From Gluconobacter vitians (GTDB lineage: Bacteria; Pseudomonadota; Alphaproteobacteria; Acetobacterales; Acetobacteraceae): a stretch of DNA of 64,000 nucleotides. The notes under the pieces are model-generated. The model saw only the letters and a program-made list of their open reading frames with translations, searched no databases and was not told the origin of the DNA. Made by a program: the position numbers and the translations under genes. The stretch spans positions 124,001 through 188,000 of the forward strand of contig NZ_JABCQG010000002.1 of assembly GCF_015244565.1 (NCBI RefSeq), in the 5' to 3' direction. Shown here piece after piece: positions 26,535 to 34,306 of this stretch; positions within the stretch are counted from its first letter, which is position 1; every line of letters starts with the position of its first letter.

Positions 26535-27377
26535 GTGTCTGACAAATCCTTATCCCCTGTCCTCGAACCCTTTCTCCGCCATATCGCGGCCTGCAACAGC
26601 GCGGTCCTGCCAGGTGGTCGTCTCCCGTTTTTCTGTGGGACGGAGCAGATCGGCTGGATCAGCCCTTTAACAGCGCAGGCGCTTGAAACACTCGGCCTTC
26701 AGCAGGATCGGGGTTTCGGGGTAAAGACTGGTGCGGAGCTGTTCCCGCTCTCCCGGACGCTTTGCGAAATGGGACTTTATGCCTCCCATGACGAAGCTTT
26801 TGACGTTCGCAACGACAATGGCCTCGTGCTGGGACAGGTGGACCGCGGCGCCATTCCCGTTCTGGGGCTGGCGGCCGAAGGTGTGCATCTGAACGGACTG
26901 GTTGAACGCGCAGACGGACTTTTCCTGTGGGTAGCCCGCCGCAGCATGAGCAAGCGGCTGGACCCGGGAAAGCTGGACCATCTGGTGGCAGGCGGCATGA
27001 GCACGGGTCTCGATCCGCAGACGACGGTCGTCAAGGAAGCACAGGAAGAGGCTGGTATTCCGGCCGAACTGGCGGCAACGGCCCGGCCCGTCAGCCGGAT
27101 CGAATATGCGCTGGAGCGTCCTGAAGGGCTGCGGCGCGATGTCCTGCACTGTTACGATCTGCTTTTACCGGAGAAGTTCGTGCCGGTCGCGGAAGACGGC
27201 GAAGTGGAAAGCTTTCACCTCATGCCAATTCAGGACGTCATGGCGCTGGTACGAGACACTGATTCATTCAAGTTCAACGTCAATCTTGTCCTGATCGACC
27301 TGTTCATTCGCCGGGGCCTGTTCGCACCTGCAGAGGCTGACATTCTTCGGAATTCCCTGGCAGGACAGCCTCGGTGA
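26535..27377 (+). CDS. Nudix hydrolase with DUF4743 N-terminal domain
   Basis: A 280-aa protein of the thiamin-pyrophosphokinase-related Nudix group. The N-terminal DUF4743-like part (about 1-115) precedes a Nudix domain with the box GGMSTGLDPQTT followed by KEAQEEAGI, where the EExG core needed for metal binding is intact. The substrate is unknown; fungal and plant relatives act on damaged thiamine diphosphates. The start is GTG 26535 (MSDKSLSPVL). It overlaps the downstream lipoprotein gene by 4 nt, so the two are probably co-translated. Confidence 0.88.
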   Translation: MSDKSLSPVLEPFLRHIAACNSAVLPGGRLPFFCGTEQIGWISPLTAQALETLGLQQDRGFGVKTGAELFPLSRTLCEMGLYASHDEAFDVRNDNGLVLGQVDRGAIPVLGLAAEGVHLNGLVERADGLFLWVARRSMSKRLDPGKLDHLVAGGMSTGLDPQTTVVKEAQEEAGIPAELAATARPVSRIEYALERPEGLRRDVLHCYDLLLPEKFVPVAEDGEVESFHLMPIQDVMALVRDTDSFKFNVNLVLIDLFIRRGLFAPAEADILRNSLAGQPR

Positions 27378-27820
27378 AAAAGGGACTGCCTTTGCTGGCT
27401 CTCACGGCTCCGCTGCTCGGCGGCTGCATCGTGCCGGTCAGTGTCACACCCAATCTGTGCCGAGAAATCCAGACCCATGACGGCATGCAGATCCGGCTGA
27501 TGTTCGGCCTGACGCGGCCGGATGGCAGCATCGTAGATGGTGACGAGTGGCAGACTTTCGTGGACAGCGAGATCACACCACGCTTTCCGACAGGATTTAC
27601 CGTCTTTGATGGTCAGGGACAGTGGTATGATGCAGCCGGGCATAGGGTAATCCATGAAACCTCCCGAATCGTCTGGATCGTGGCCCCCTCCTCGGACCGC
27701 AATCTTCAGCCTTATCTGAAAGCCATCCGCCAGGCCTATCAGAAGCGTTTCAGCCAGCAGGCCGTTGGACTGGCCATTCAGTCCGGCTGCTCTTCATTCG
27801 AAAGCGTTCCCGTGGAATAG
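27374..27820 (+). CDS. DUF3574-like lipoprotein
   Basis: A 148-aa protein with a lipoprotein signal: MKKG, a hydrophobic stretch, and lipobox LLGGC with the acylated cysteine at C18. The mature part contains MFGLTRPDGSIVDGDEWQTFVDSEI and TVFDGQGQWYDAAGH, which match my memory of the DUF3574 family. Family function is unknown. GTG 27374 overlaps the Nudix stop (GTGA). After C18 the next residues are Ile and Val, so outer-membrane sorting is likely. Confidence 0.82.
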   Translation: MKKGLPLLALTAPLLGGCIVPVSVTPNLCREIQTHDGMQIRLMFGLTRPDGSIVDGDEWQTFVDSEITPRFPTGFTVFDGQGQWYDAAGHRVIHETSRIVWIVAPSSDRNLQPYLKAIRQAYQKRFSQQAVGLAIQSGCSSFESVPVE

Positions 27821-27941
27821 TTCCCGTGTACGGAACAGCGTTTCTCAGGTTTCACATCTGTTTTCATCCGGACTTCTCTCGTCGGGACAGGTTTCCCTGC
27901 ACAGGACGACAGTTCAGGCATGTTTTCATTCCGGAATTCTC

Positions 27942-29066
27942 ATGACCGATCTTTCTCCGCCGCCTTCCCCTGACACCATCACGGTCGAGGCCTCAGACTC
28001 CACAGGCACCATCCAGCGGCGCGCACGGGGCTTTCTGGCCCTCTTCTTCGTGGCAATAGGCCTTTACACGCTCAAGGGCTTCCTGCCGGCTCTGCTGTGG
28101 GGCTGCGTGTTCGCCATTTCGATCTGGCCGCTTTATCGTCGGGCAGAGCTGCGTTTCGGCCGAAGCGACTGGCTTCCACTGGTCTTTACACTGGCCGTCG
28201 CACTGATCTTTCTGGTTCCGGTCTCGCTGGTGGGCGTCAAGGTTGCGGACGAAGCGCGGAGTGCGCTCGAATGGATTGATGACGTGCGGAACAACGGCAT
28301 TCCGATGCCGGAATGGGTGCCGCATCTGCCGTTCCTGTCCGCTCAGGCCACCAACTGGTGGCAGAACCACATGACAAGCCCGCAACGCCTGTCCCATCTG
28401 CTCCATTCGGTGGATGTCGGACATGGCATGCAGATGACCAAACAGGTCGGATCGCAGCTTGCACGCCGCGGCACGCTGTTCGCATTCTCGCTCCTGACGC
28501 TGTTCTTCCTGCTGAAGGACGGGGACAGTGTCATCCGCAAGTGTCTTCTGGGGTCTCAGCGCCTGTTTGGTGAACAGGGCGAAAGTCTGGCCAAGCAAAT
28601 GATTTCGTCCGTGCATGGCACGCTGGCCGGGCTTGTTCTGGTAGGGCTGGGCGAAGGTGCCATCATGGGCATCGTCTATATGGCTACAGGCGCGCCACAG
28701 CCCCTGCTGTTCGCAATGGTGACAGCCGTAGCCGCGATGATTCCGTTTCTCGCCTGGCCGACCGTCGGGCTTGTAGCCCTGCTTCTGCTGGCCAAGAGCA
28801 GCATGATCGGTGCGATTGTGGTAATGGCGATCGGATCAGTCGTGATTTTCATTGCGGATCATTTCATCCGCCCTGCCCTGATTGGTGGCAGCACGAAAAT
28901 GCCGTTCCTCTGGGTTCTGCTGGGAATTCTGGGAGGCGCCGAGACCTGGGGTCTGCTGGGCCTGTTCCTCGGTCCGGCCATCATGGCCGCACTGCATCTG
29001 CTGTGGACCATCTGGACAGAGGTCAATCCGCGCAAAGGGATCTATGCACCGGATACAGGATCTTAA
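27942..29066 (+). CDS. AI-2E family transporter (PerM/YdiK-like permease)
   Basis: A 374-aa inner-membrane protein with about seven to eight hydrophobic segments: two near residues 32-65, one near 84-102, the remainder between 180 and 360. The C-terminal half with GEGAIMGIVYMATG, DHFIRPALIGGSTKMP and LLGILGGAETWGLLGLFLGP is diagnostic. Family members have been linked to quorum-signal export or Na+/H+ antiport, so the substrate here is open. ATG 27942 (MTDLSPPPSPDT) is chosen over the far upstream in-frame start. tRNA-Pro follows on the other strand. Confidence 0.92.
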   Translation: MTDLSPPPSPDTITVEASDSTGTIQRRARGFLALFFVAIGLYTLKGFLPALLWGCVFAISIWPLYRRAELRFGRSDWLPLVFTLAVALIFLVPVSLVGVKVADEARSALEWIDDVRNNGIPMPEWVPHLPFLSAQATNWWQNHMTSPQRLSHLLHSVDVGHGMQMTKQVGSQLARRGTLFAFSLLTLFFLLKDGDSVIRKCLLGSQRLFGEQGESLAKQMISSVHGTLAGLVLVGLGEGAIMGIVYMATGAPQPLLFAMVTAVAAMIPFLAWPTVGLVALLLLAKSSMIGAIVVMAIGSVVIFIADHFIRPALIGGSTKMPFLWVLLGILGGAETWGLLGLFLGPAIMAALHLLWTIWTEVNPRKGIYAPDTGS

Positions 29067-29089
29067 AGGAAGGGATTTTACCGCAGGAC

Positions 29090-29166
29090 TGGTCGGGCAG
29101 GCGGGATTCGAACCCACGACCCCCAGTCCCCCAGACTGGTGCGCTACCAGGCTGCGCTACTGCCCG
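29090..29166 (-). tRNA. tRNA-Pro (anticodon GGG)
   Basis: A 77-nt gene with encoded CCA. Acceptor arms CGGGCAG/CTGCCCG pair. The anticodon stem CCAGT/ACTGG encloses CTGGGGG, giving anticodon GGG. The D-arm (TAGCGCAGCCTGGTAGCGCA) and T-arm (TTCGAATCC) are standard. It lies 60 nt downstream of the merR-like gene on the same strand. Confidence 0.97.
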
Positions 29167-29226
29167 TCGTCCTGCGGTGGCGGTGGTTTAGCAGTGTCCC
29201 GCCGTCACCGCAATGGGGCATTGTGA

Positions 29227-30108
29227 CTAGACGGGCAGAAGATTTCGCAAATTCTGCAGCTCTTCGAGAATTTCGCGAAGTTCCGAGCGCAGAAGACCGT
29301 TCTCGGCCTCGGTCTTTTCCAACGTACTGAAAAGCTGTTCGTTTTCATCACGCAGCGTCATCAGGAGCGCAGAATCGGGCGCTTCGGCTTCGGCTTCGGC
29401 TTCGGCTTCGGCTTCGGCTTCGGCTTCGGCTTCGGCTTCGGCTTCGGCTTCGGCTTCGGCTTCGGCTTCGGCTTCGGCTTCGGCTTCGGCTTCGGGGCTC
29501 TCATTTTCTGCCGTGATGTCAACTGTTTCCTTCACGGTGACGTCATGAGCCGATGCCGGAAGCTCCGGAAAAATGATATCATCGACAGGATCGGCAGCGG
29601 GAACGGCAGAAATGTCTTCGCTTTCCACAGCTACGACAACCGGCAACGCCTCTTCGGAAGGCACGCTGTGGTCTTCAACCGCGTCAACAATGACAACCGG
29701 AACGTGAGCCGGGGCTTCAGATTCGACTGCCGCTTCCGGCACCGTCTCGACAGCAGTTTCCGGAGAAGTTTTCTGACCTGCACGGGCCTTCTGGCTACGA
29801 CGTTCACGCAGAACCCGCAGCACCCCCTGCCCTTTGTAGCCCTGCACATAAAGCAGGTCCGAAATCAGCCGCAGGGTCTCGATATGCTCGGGGCTGTAAT
29901 AACGACGGCCACTTTCGCCACGGAACGGCTTTACGCCCGGATAGATCGTCTCCCAGGAACGCAGGCGATGCTGCGGGATATGCAGCTCGTCGGCGACTTC
30001 ACTGATGGTCCGATAGGCTTCCGGAGCTTTTCTGACCTTCTCCGGTCCGGTTGAAAGCTCATCATTCGGCGAAACCATGACGGCATTGGTGGCGGAATTA
30101 TCTGTCAT
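29227..30108 (-). CDS. MerR-like transcriptional regulator with long acidic tail and (Glu-Ala) repeat
   Basis: 293 aa. The N-terminal MerR-type winged HTH (about residues 35-100; YRTISEVADELHIPQHRLRSWE, then GRRYYSPEHIE) matches the regulator that follows ihfA in many Alphaproteobacteria. Residues 110-215 are acidic and Ala/Val/Pro-rich. Then come about 19 Glu-Ala pairs encoded by a hexanucleotide repeat, and a C-terminal coiled coil (TLRDENEQLFSTLEKTEAENG). No effector-binding domain is visible. ATG 30108 (MTDNSATNAV) overlaps the ihfA stop by 11 nt. Repeat number probably varies between strains; each unit keeps the frame. Confidence 0.9.
   Translation of the reverse strand: MTDNSATNAVMVSPNDELSTGPEKVRKAPEAYRTISEVADELHIPQHRLRSWETIYPGVKPFRGESGRRYYSPEHIETLRLISDLLYVQGYKGQGVLRVLRERRSQKARAGQKTSPETAVETVPEAAVESEAPAHVPVVIVDAVEDHSVPSEEALPVVVAVESEDISAVPAADPVDDIIFPELPASAHDVTVKETVDITAENESPEAEAEAEAEAEAEAEAEAEAEAEAEAEAEAEAEAEAEAPDSALLMTLRDENEQLFSTLEKTEAENGLLRSELREILEELQNLRNLLPV
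29381..29494. repeat. Perfect hexanucleotide tandem repeat, 19 units
   Basis: 114 bases made of 19 perfect copies of GCTTCG on the plus strand, encoding alternating Glu and Ala in the merR-like gene on the minus strand. There are no interruptions, which suggests recent expansion or active slippage. Gain or loss of units changes the spacer length by two residues without a frameshift. Confidence 0.98.
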
Positions 30109-30424
30109 GGGAAGAGGTCTCGGCCGCTGCGGCATTTTCGGAACCGTTCATGCGGTCCCTCAGCAGTTGGGAAGGTCTGAACACCAGCACGGCCCGTGGC
30201 AGGATAGGCACTTCTACGCCGGTCTTGGGATTGCGTCCGATGCGCTCCCCCTTCTGGCGGACGGAAAATGTCCCGAATCCACTGAGCTTCACGGATTCAC
30301 CCGCTTCCAGCCTATCCGAGATTACGCCCAGAAGACTTTCGAGAATCATGGAGGAGTCGTGCCGGGAAAGACCGACACGGCTGTAGAGATGCTCAACAAG
30401 ATTCGCGCGCGTGACTGTGCTCAT
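30098..30424 (-). CDS. ihfA: Integration host factor alpha subunit
   Basis: Nucleoid protein that bends DNA as a heterodimer with IhfB (encoded at 47472-47777). The 108-aa chain has the core VKLSGFGTFSVRQKGERIGRNP and KTGVEVPILPRAVLVFRPSQ, including the RNPKTG minor-groove arm with its tip proline. A short Ala-rich C-terminal extension is present. It follows fabH by 74 nt and overlaps the start of the merR-like gene. Confidence 0.96.
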   Translation of the reverse strand: MSTVTRANLVEHLYSRVGLSRHDSSMILESLLGVISDRLEAGESVKLSGFGTFSVRQKGERIGRNPKTGVEVPILPRAVLVFRPSQLLRDRMNGSENAAAAETSSHDR

Positions 30425-30475
30425 GACACTTGCGTATCATGACGTTCAGAACAGTCAAAGGAATCAATCATTAAC

Positions 30476-30496
30476 CTGCTCTCTGGCAAAGAGCAG
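30476..30496 (-). terminator. Hairpin between fabH and ihfA, possible attenuator
   Basis: Perfect 7-bp arms CTGCTCT (30476-30482) and AGAGCAG (30490-30496), 7-nt loop, 2 nt after the fabH stop. There is no U run on the minus strand, so partial attenuation or mRNA stabilisation is more likely than full termination. Confidence 0.4.
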
Positions 30497-30498
30497 AC

Positions 30499-31473
30499 TT
30501 ACATCCGGATCAGCGCGGAGCCCCAGGTCAGGCCGCCGCCAAGGGCTTCCATCAGCACAAGATCACCCTTCTGGATGCGCCCGTCGCGGACAGCTTCGTT
30601 CAGGGCCAGCGGAATCGAAGCGGCGGACGTGTTGGCATGACGATCCACGGTCACAACCACCCGATCCGACGGCAGCGCAAGTTTCTTGGCCATCCCGTCA
30701 ATGATCCGCAGATTGGCCTGATGCGGCACCATCCACTGGATGTCCTGCCCGGTCAGACCATTGGCTTCCAGCGCTTCATCCACAGCCTGCGACAGCTTGA
30801 CAACGGCGTGACGGAAAACCTCCCGTCCCTGCATGCGCAGATGCTGTGTCGTGGACGCGCAGCCTACGGCGCCATCCACGTAAAGGATGTCGCCCGTGCG
30901 ACCATCCGAGTGCAGATGGGTGGAGAGAATGCCTTCGCCTACCGCGCCACCAGCTTCCAGCAGCACCGCACCCGCGCCGTCTCCGAAGAGAACGCAGGTG
31001 GCTCGGTCATTCCAGTCCAGCAGACGGGAGAAGACCTCACTCCCGATCACCAGAACCTTTTTGGCCTGACCGGACTGCACAAAAGCACGCGCCGTGGCCA
31101 GAGCATACACGAAGCCCGAGCAGGCTGCGCTGATATCGAACCCGAACCCTGTCGTCATGCCCAGCAGGGCCTGGACCTGCACGGCAACGGCTGGGAAAAC
31201 CTGATCCGGCGTCGAGGTCGCAACCAGAACGGCATCCACGTCCGACGCGTCCACGCCGGCATACTCAAGAGCCTGCCGCGCAGCTTCCGCCGCCATACTG
31301 GCCGTCGTTTCGTCACCAGAAACGATATGCCGCTGGGTGATACCGGTGCGGGTCCTGATCCATTCGTCCGAAGTCTCGATACCATACTTGCTGGCAAGAT
31401 CGTCATTAGAGATGACGTCGCGCGGCAGATAGCCCCCGACACCCGTCAGGCGGACACGAATGGGATCGGACAT
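30499..31473 (-). CDS. fabH: Beta-ketoacyl-ACP synthase III
   Basis: Starts fatty-acid synthesis by condensing acetyl-CoA with malonyl-ACP. The triad is C118 (ISAACSGF), H251 (VPHQANLRI) and N281 (HANTSAAS), and the C-terminus carries the family GGGLTWGSAL. Length 324 aa is typical. It lies 6 nt after plsX in the usual rpmF-plsX-fabH order, which ties ribosomal, phospholipid and fatty-acid gene expression together. Confidence 0.98.
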   Translation of the reverse strand: MSDPIRVRLTGVGGYLPRDVISNDDLASKYGIETSDEWIRTRTGITQRHIVSGDETTASMAAEAARQALEYAGVDASDVDAVLVATSTPDQVFPAVAVQVQALLGMTTGFGFDISAACSGFVYALATARAFVQSGQAKKVLVIGSEVFSRLLDWNDRATCVLFGDGAGAVLLEAGGAVGEGILSTHLHSDGRTGDILYVDGAVGCASTTQHLRMQGREVFRHAVVKLSQAVDEALEANGLTGQDIQWMVPHQANLRIIDGMAKKLALPSDRVVVTVDRHANTSAASIPLALNEAVRDGRIQKGDLVLMEALGGGLTWGSALIRM

Positions 31474-31479
31474 TTCTTT

Positions 31480-32589
31480 TCAGCTCACAGGTTCAGGGGC
31501 GGCCTTGGCGGATACAGGAGCAGCCGGCTCGACAACTCCCATCCCCAGCTGCTCCAGACGGTCGCGGATCTTGTCGTTCAGATGGTGTGTGACGGCGTCC
31601 ATGGCAACATCAAGGGCCGCAGCAAAGCTTTCGCCATCCGCGCCGCCATGGGACTTCACGACGATGCCGTTCAGACCGACAAACAGCGCCCCGTTATAGC
31701 GCCGGGGATCGATCCATTCCCGCATCCGCTCAAGACCCGGCTTGACCAGAAGATAGCCCAGACGGGTCAGCAGATTGGTCTGGAACACACGCTTCAGAAG
31801 GCTGAAGGCCAGCTTGAGGGCACCTTCACCGGTTTTCAGGGCAACATTCCCCGTAAAACCATCCGTCACCACCACATCAGTTGTCCCGGCGGTGATGTCA
31901 TGACCTTCCACAAAGCCGTGGAACTGGGGGGCCAGCGGGCTGGCACGCAACCGTTCAGACGCCTGACGCAGACGGTCATCGCCTTTCAGCTCTTCCGAAC
32001 CGACATTGAGAAGACCAATCGTGGGAGACGGAAGACCAAGAGCCGCCTGTGCAAAGGCTTCGCCCATGATGGCGAACTCAACTAGGTTTCGGGCATCGCA
32101 GGCAATGTTCGCCCCGAGATCCAGCATCACGATATCACCGCGCGCGGAAGGCTCAACGGCCACCATGGCGGGACGGGAAATTCCCGGAAGGGCTTTGACG
32201 ATGATCTTGGCCAGCGCCAGCATCGCTCCGCTGTTGCCCGCAGAAACGACACCACGGGCTTCACCGGCGGCGACAGCTTCCATGGCCATGCGCATGGACG
32301 ATCCACGGACGCGCAGCGCCGAAGTCGGTTTCATGTCCATAGGGATACTTGCCGCAGAATGGCGGATATCACACAGACGGGCAGCTTTGGGATATTTTGC
32401 CAGAGCCGGCTTGAGAAGGGCTTCGTCTCCGATCAGGAGAATCCGGGCCTTCGGGTGCCGGTCGGCGGCCAGATCGAGTCCGGCAAGGACGATATCCGGG
32501 GCACTGTCACCGCCCATTGCATCGACGGCGAGGGCGTAAGGCCCGGAGGCCGCGATGTCACGTTCGGGCGTGACAGGCGCTTTGGTCAT
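31480..32589 (-). CDS. plsX: Phosphate acyltransferase PlsX
   Basis: Converts acyl-ACP to acyl-phosphate for phospholipid synthesis by PlsY. The 369-aa chain has the N-terminal LAVDAMGGDSAPDIVLAG, the substrate loop GVVSAGNSGAMLALAKI and VVVTDGFTGNVALKTGEG. The last 25 residues are Ala/Pro-rich. It starts 72 nt after rpmF and is 6 nt before fabH. Confidence 0.97.
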   Translation of the reverse strand: MTKAPVTPERDIAASGPYALAVDAMGGDSAPDIVLAGLDLAADRHPKARILLIGDEALLKPALAKYPKAARLCDIRHSAASIPMDMKPTSALRVRGSSMRMAMEAVAAGEARGVVSAGNSGAMLALAKIIVKALPGISRPAMVAVEPSARGDIVMLDLGANIACDARNLVEFAIMGEAFAQAALGLPSPTIGLLNVGSEELKGDDRLRQASERLRASPLAPQFHGFVEGHDITAGTTDVVVTDGFTGNVALKTGEGALKLAFSLLKRVFQTNLLTRLGYLLVKPGLERMREWIDPRRYNGALFVGLNGIVVKSHGGADGESFAAALDVAMDAVTHHLNDKIRDRLEQLGMGVVEPAAPVSAKAAPEPVS

Positions 32590-32661
32590 TGAGACAGTTT
32601 CCCGGACAGCATCACAGATGCGGGCCGCGCTATCTGGAAGCTACGGACCCGCAGGTAGGGA

Positions 32662-32874
32662 TCAGGCGCGGACGGCGGTCTTCAGGCCCTTGCCGCTGTT
32701 TCCAGCAGCGACCACTTCGCGGCCGTCATAATGACCACAGTGGCTGCAAACGTGGTGCGGACGCTTCATTTCGCCGCAGTTCGAGCACTCTGCATGAGCT
32801 TCGACACCCAGGGCGTGGTGGCTGCGACGCATGCCACGACGGGACGGCGTAGTCTTTCTTTTAGGGACGGCCAT
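32662..32874 (-). CDS. rpmF: 50S ribosomal protein L32
   Basis: 70 aa with the standard N-terminus [20 protein letters not shown] and a four-cysteine zinc ribbon, C30, C33, C43 and C46. This zinc-dependent form implies no need for a zinc-free paralogue at this locus. It sits between the DUF177 gene and plsX, the normal place. Confidence 0.97.
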   Translation of the reverse strand: MAVPKRKTTPSRRGMRRSHHALGVEAHAECSNCGEMKRPHHVCSHCGHYDGREVVAAGNSGKGLKTAVRA

Positions 32875-33028
32875 GGCTTTTATGCCTCTTTCTGCTTCAG
32901 TGTCGGCACCCCTGCTCCGCTCCCCGCGGCATCCGGTGCCCTGTTGTTCGTCGTCTCGTAATTACGTCGAGTTCAGGCGGGGGGCTCTAGCAGAGCCAGG
33001 GGCAACCCGCAAGTCAGACGTGGGATTT

Positions 33029-33610
33029 TTATTCTTTCCTGCCCCCGTTTTTCAGCGCTGAAAGCGCCGAAAACGGATTGGGACGGCGCGGACCATCCGG
33101 CCCCTCGCCAGACAGCTGTGCCCCTTCTTCCCCTTCTGCAGGCGCCACGTCAACTGCATTTTCCAGACCGGCGCCGGGTTTGCGAGGATACGGGTCCAGC
33201 ATCAGGGCCAGCTGTTCGGCCGCCGCCTCACCGATATCGACAGCCTTGCCATCATGCGGAACCTCGTCCGGCCCCTCCAGATCAATGGAATCGATGTCGA
33301 ATTCGTCTTCCGGCATATCGGCTGCAGGAATGAATTTCAGGAAGAAGGTCTCGGCCAGCACATCGTCGAAAGGTTCGGACGTGATGACACAGACCTGCGT
33401 GACCCTGGCCGAAAGATGCCCCTCTGCAAGGACACTCCGGTTCTCGGACGGTGTCAGACGAAAGCGGCAGGTCAGAGCCTCAATTACGGGGATTCCGAAG
33501 CGTGCAGCCAGTGCCTTGCACTCGGCAGGCGAAGCCTCGATCGTCTCTTCCAGTCCCGATCCCAGCCGATTGAAAGGGATGCGTCGGGAAAATTCGGGTG
33601 AATGGGACAT
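33029..33610 (-). CDS. yceD: DUF177 (YceD) protein, 23S rRNA accumulation factor
   Basis: A 193-aa protein of the DUF177 family, whose E. coli and plant members are needed for 23S rRNA accumulation. Diagnostic pieces are ARVTQVCVITSEPFDD and LEGPDEVPHDGKAVDIGEAAAEQLALMLDPYPRKPG. It precedes rpmF by 154 nt, a near-universal pairing. Its C-terminus (GPRRPNPFSALSALKN) is also conserved in Alphaproteobacteria. Confidence 0.93.
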   Translation of the reverse strand: MSHSPEFSRRIPFNRLGSGLEETIEASPAECKALAARFGIPVIEALTCRFRLTPSENRSVLAEGHLSARVTQVCVITSEPFDDVLAETFFLKFIPAADMPEDEFDIDSIDLEGPDEVPHDGKAVDIGEAAAEQLALMLDPYPRKPGAGLENAVDVAPAEGEEGAQLSGEGPDGPRRPNPFSALSALKNGGRKE

Positions 33611-33717
33611 TCAGGCACTCCAGCCCCCGGAATATGGGGGAAATCGTTGACATGCAGGCGCCGTTCGGGCACGCGCTCATTTGAGCGGTTCTCTTGCACA
33701 GGATAGTTTCCGGATCC

Positions 33718-34290
33718 ATGAATAACGCATCTTCCCCGACGCCCCAAAGCAGAACACGCCTTCTTCGCCGTTTCGCACAGGCCGGCGTGGCATGTGTTCC
33801 GCTGCTGCTCGGCGGATGCTCGTTCTTCTCCCCGATTCCCGAGCCGCGTGGCTCCCTGATCGAGAAGACGGATTACGCACAGCTTGTCCCCGGAACCAGC
33901 ACCCGCTCTGATGTGCTCGATCTGCTCGGTTCGCCGACCGCGCACGCGACCTTTGACGACAATACATGGATCTACGTCTCCATGATCACGTCCCCGACGC
34001 CGCTGACCTTCCCCAGCGTGAAGAAGCAGCAGGTCGTGGTCCTGAACTTTGATAACGGTGGCGTCCTGCGCAAGATGGACACGCTGAGCAAGAAGAACGC
34101 GATGTATGTTGGCATGGTGGGTGCAAAGACCCCGACGCCGGGTACCAGCTCGTCCATCCTGCAGGAACTGTTGGGCAATGTCGGCCGCTACAACCCGATG
34201 AGCGGCATGAGCAGCCAGTTTGGTGGCAGCACCGGCCCGATGGGCGGTCAGGGCACCGGCAATGGTGGCGCCGGCAACTCGCTGCCCTAA
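33718..34290 (+). CDS. bamE: Outer-membrane assembly lipoprotein BamE (SmpA/OmlA)
   Basis: Accessory lipoprotein of the BAM complex in the outer membrane. The lipobox LLLGGC places the acylated cysteine at C34. The SmpA/OmlA domain follows (LVPGTSTRSDVLDLLGSPTAHATFDDNTWIYVS). The C-terminus is a Gly/Ser/Asn-rich tail (GGSTGPMGGQGTGNGG) not found in E. coli BamE. ATG 33718 (MNNASSPTP) is chosen. Divergent from yceD, as is common in Alphaproteobacteria; convergent with the histidine kinase gene. Confidence 0.93.
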   Translation: MNNASSPTPQSRTRLLRRFAQAGVACVPLLLGGCSFFSPIPEPRGSLIEKTDYAQLVPGTSTRSDVLDLLGSPTAHATFDDNTWIYVSMITSPTPLTFPSVKKQQVVVLNFDNGGVLRKMDTLSKKNAMYVGMVGAKTPTPGTSSSILQELLGNVGRYNPMSGMSSQFGGSTGPMGGQGTGNGGAGNSLP

Positions 34291-34306
34291 GCTTCCGGAC
34301 GCATGA

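Noticed and set aside
29381-29494. The hexamer array as a possible CRISPR or integration site
   Set aside because: Units are 6 bp and contiguous with no spacers, and the array is in frame within a gene; it is a simple tandem repeat.
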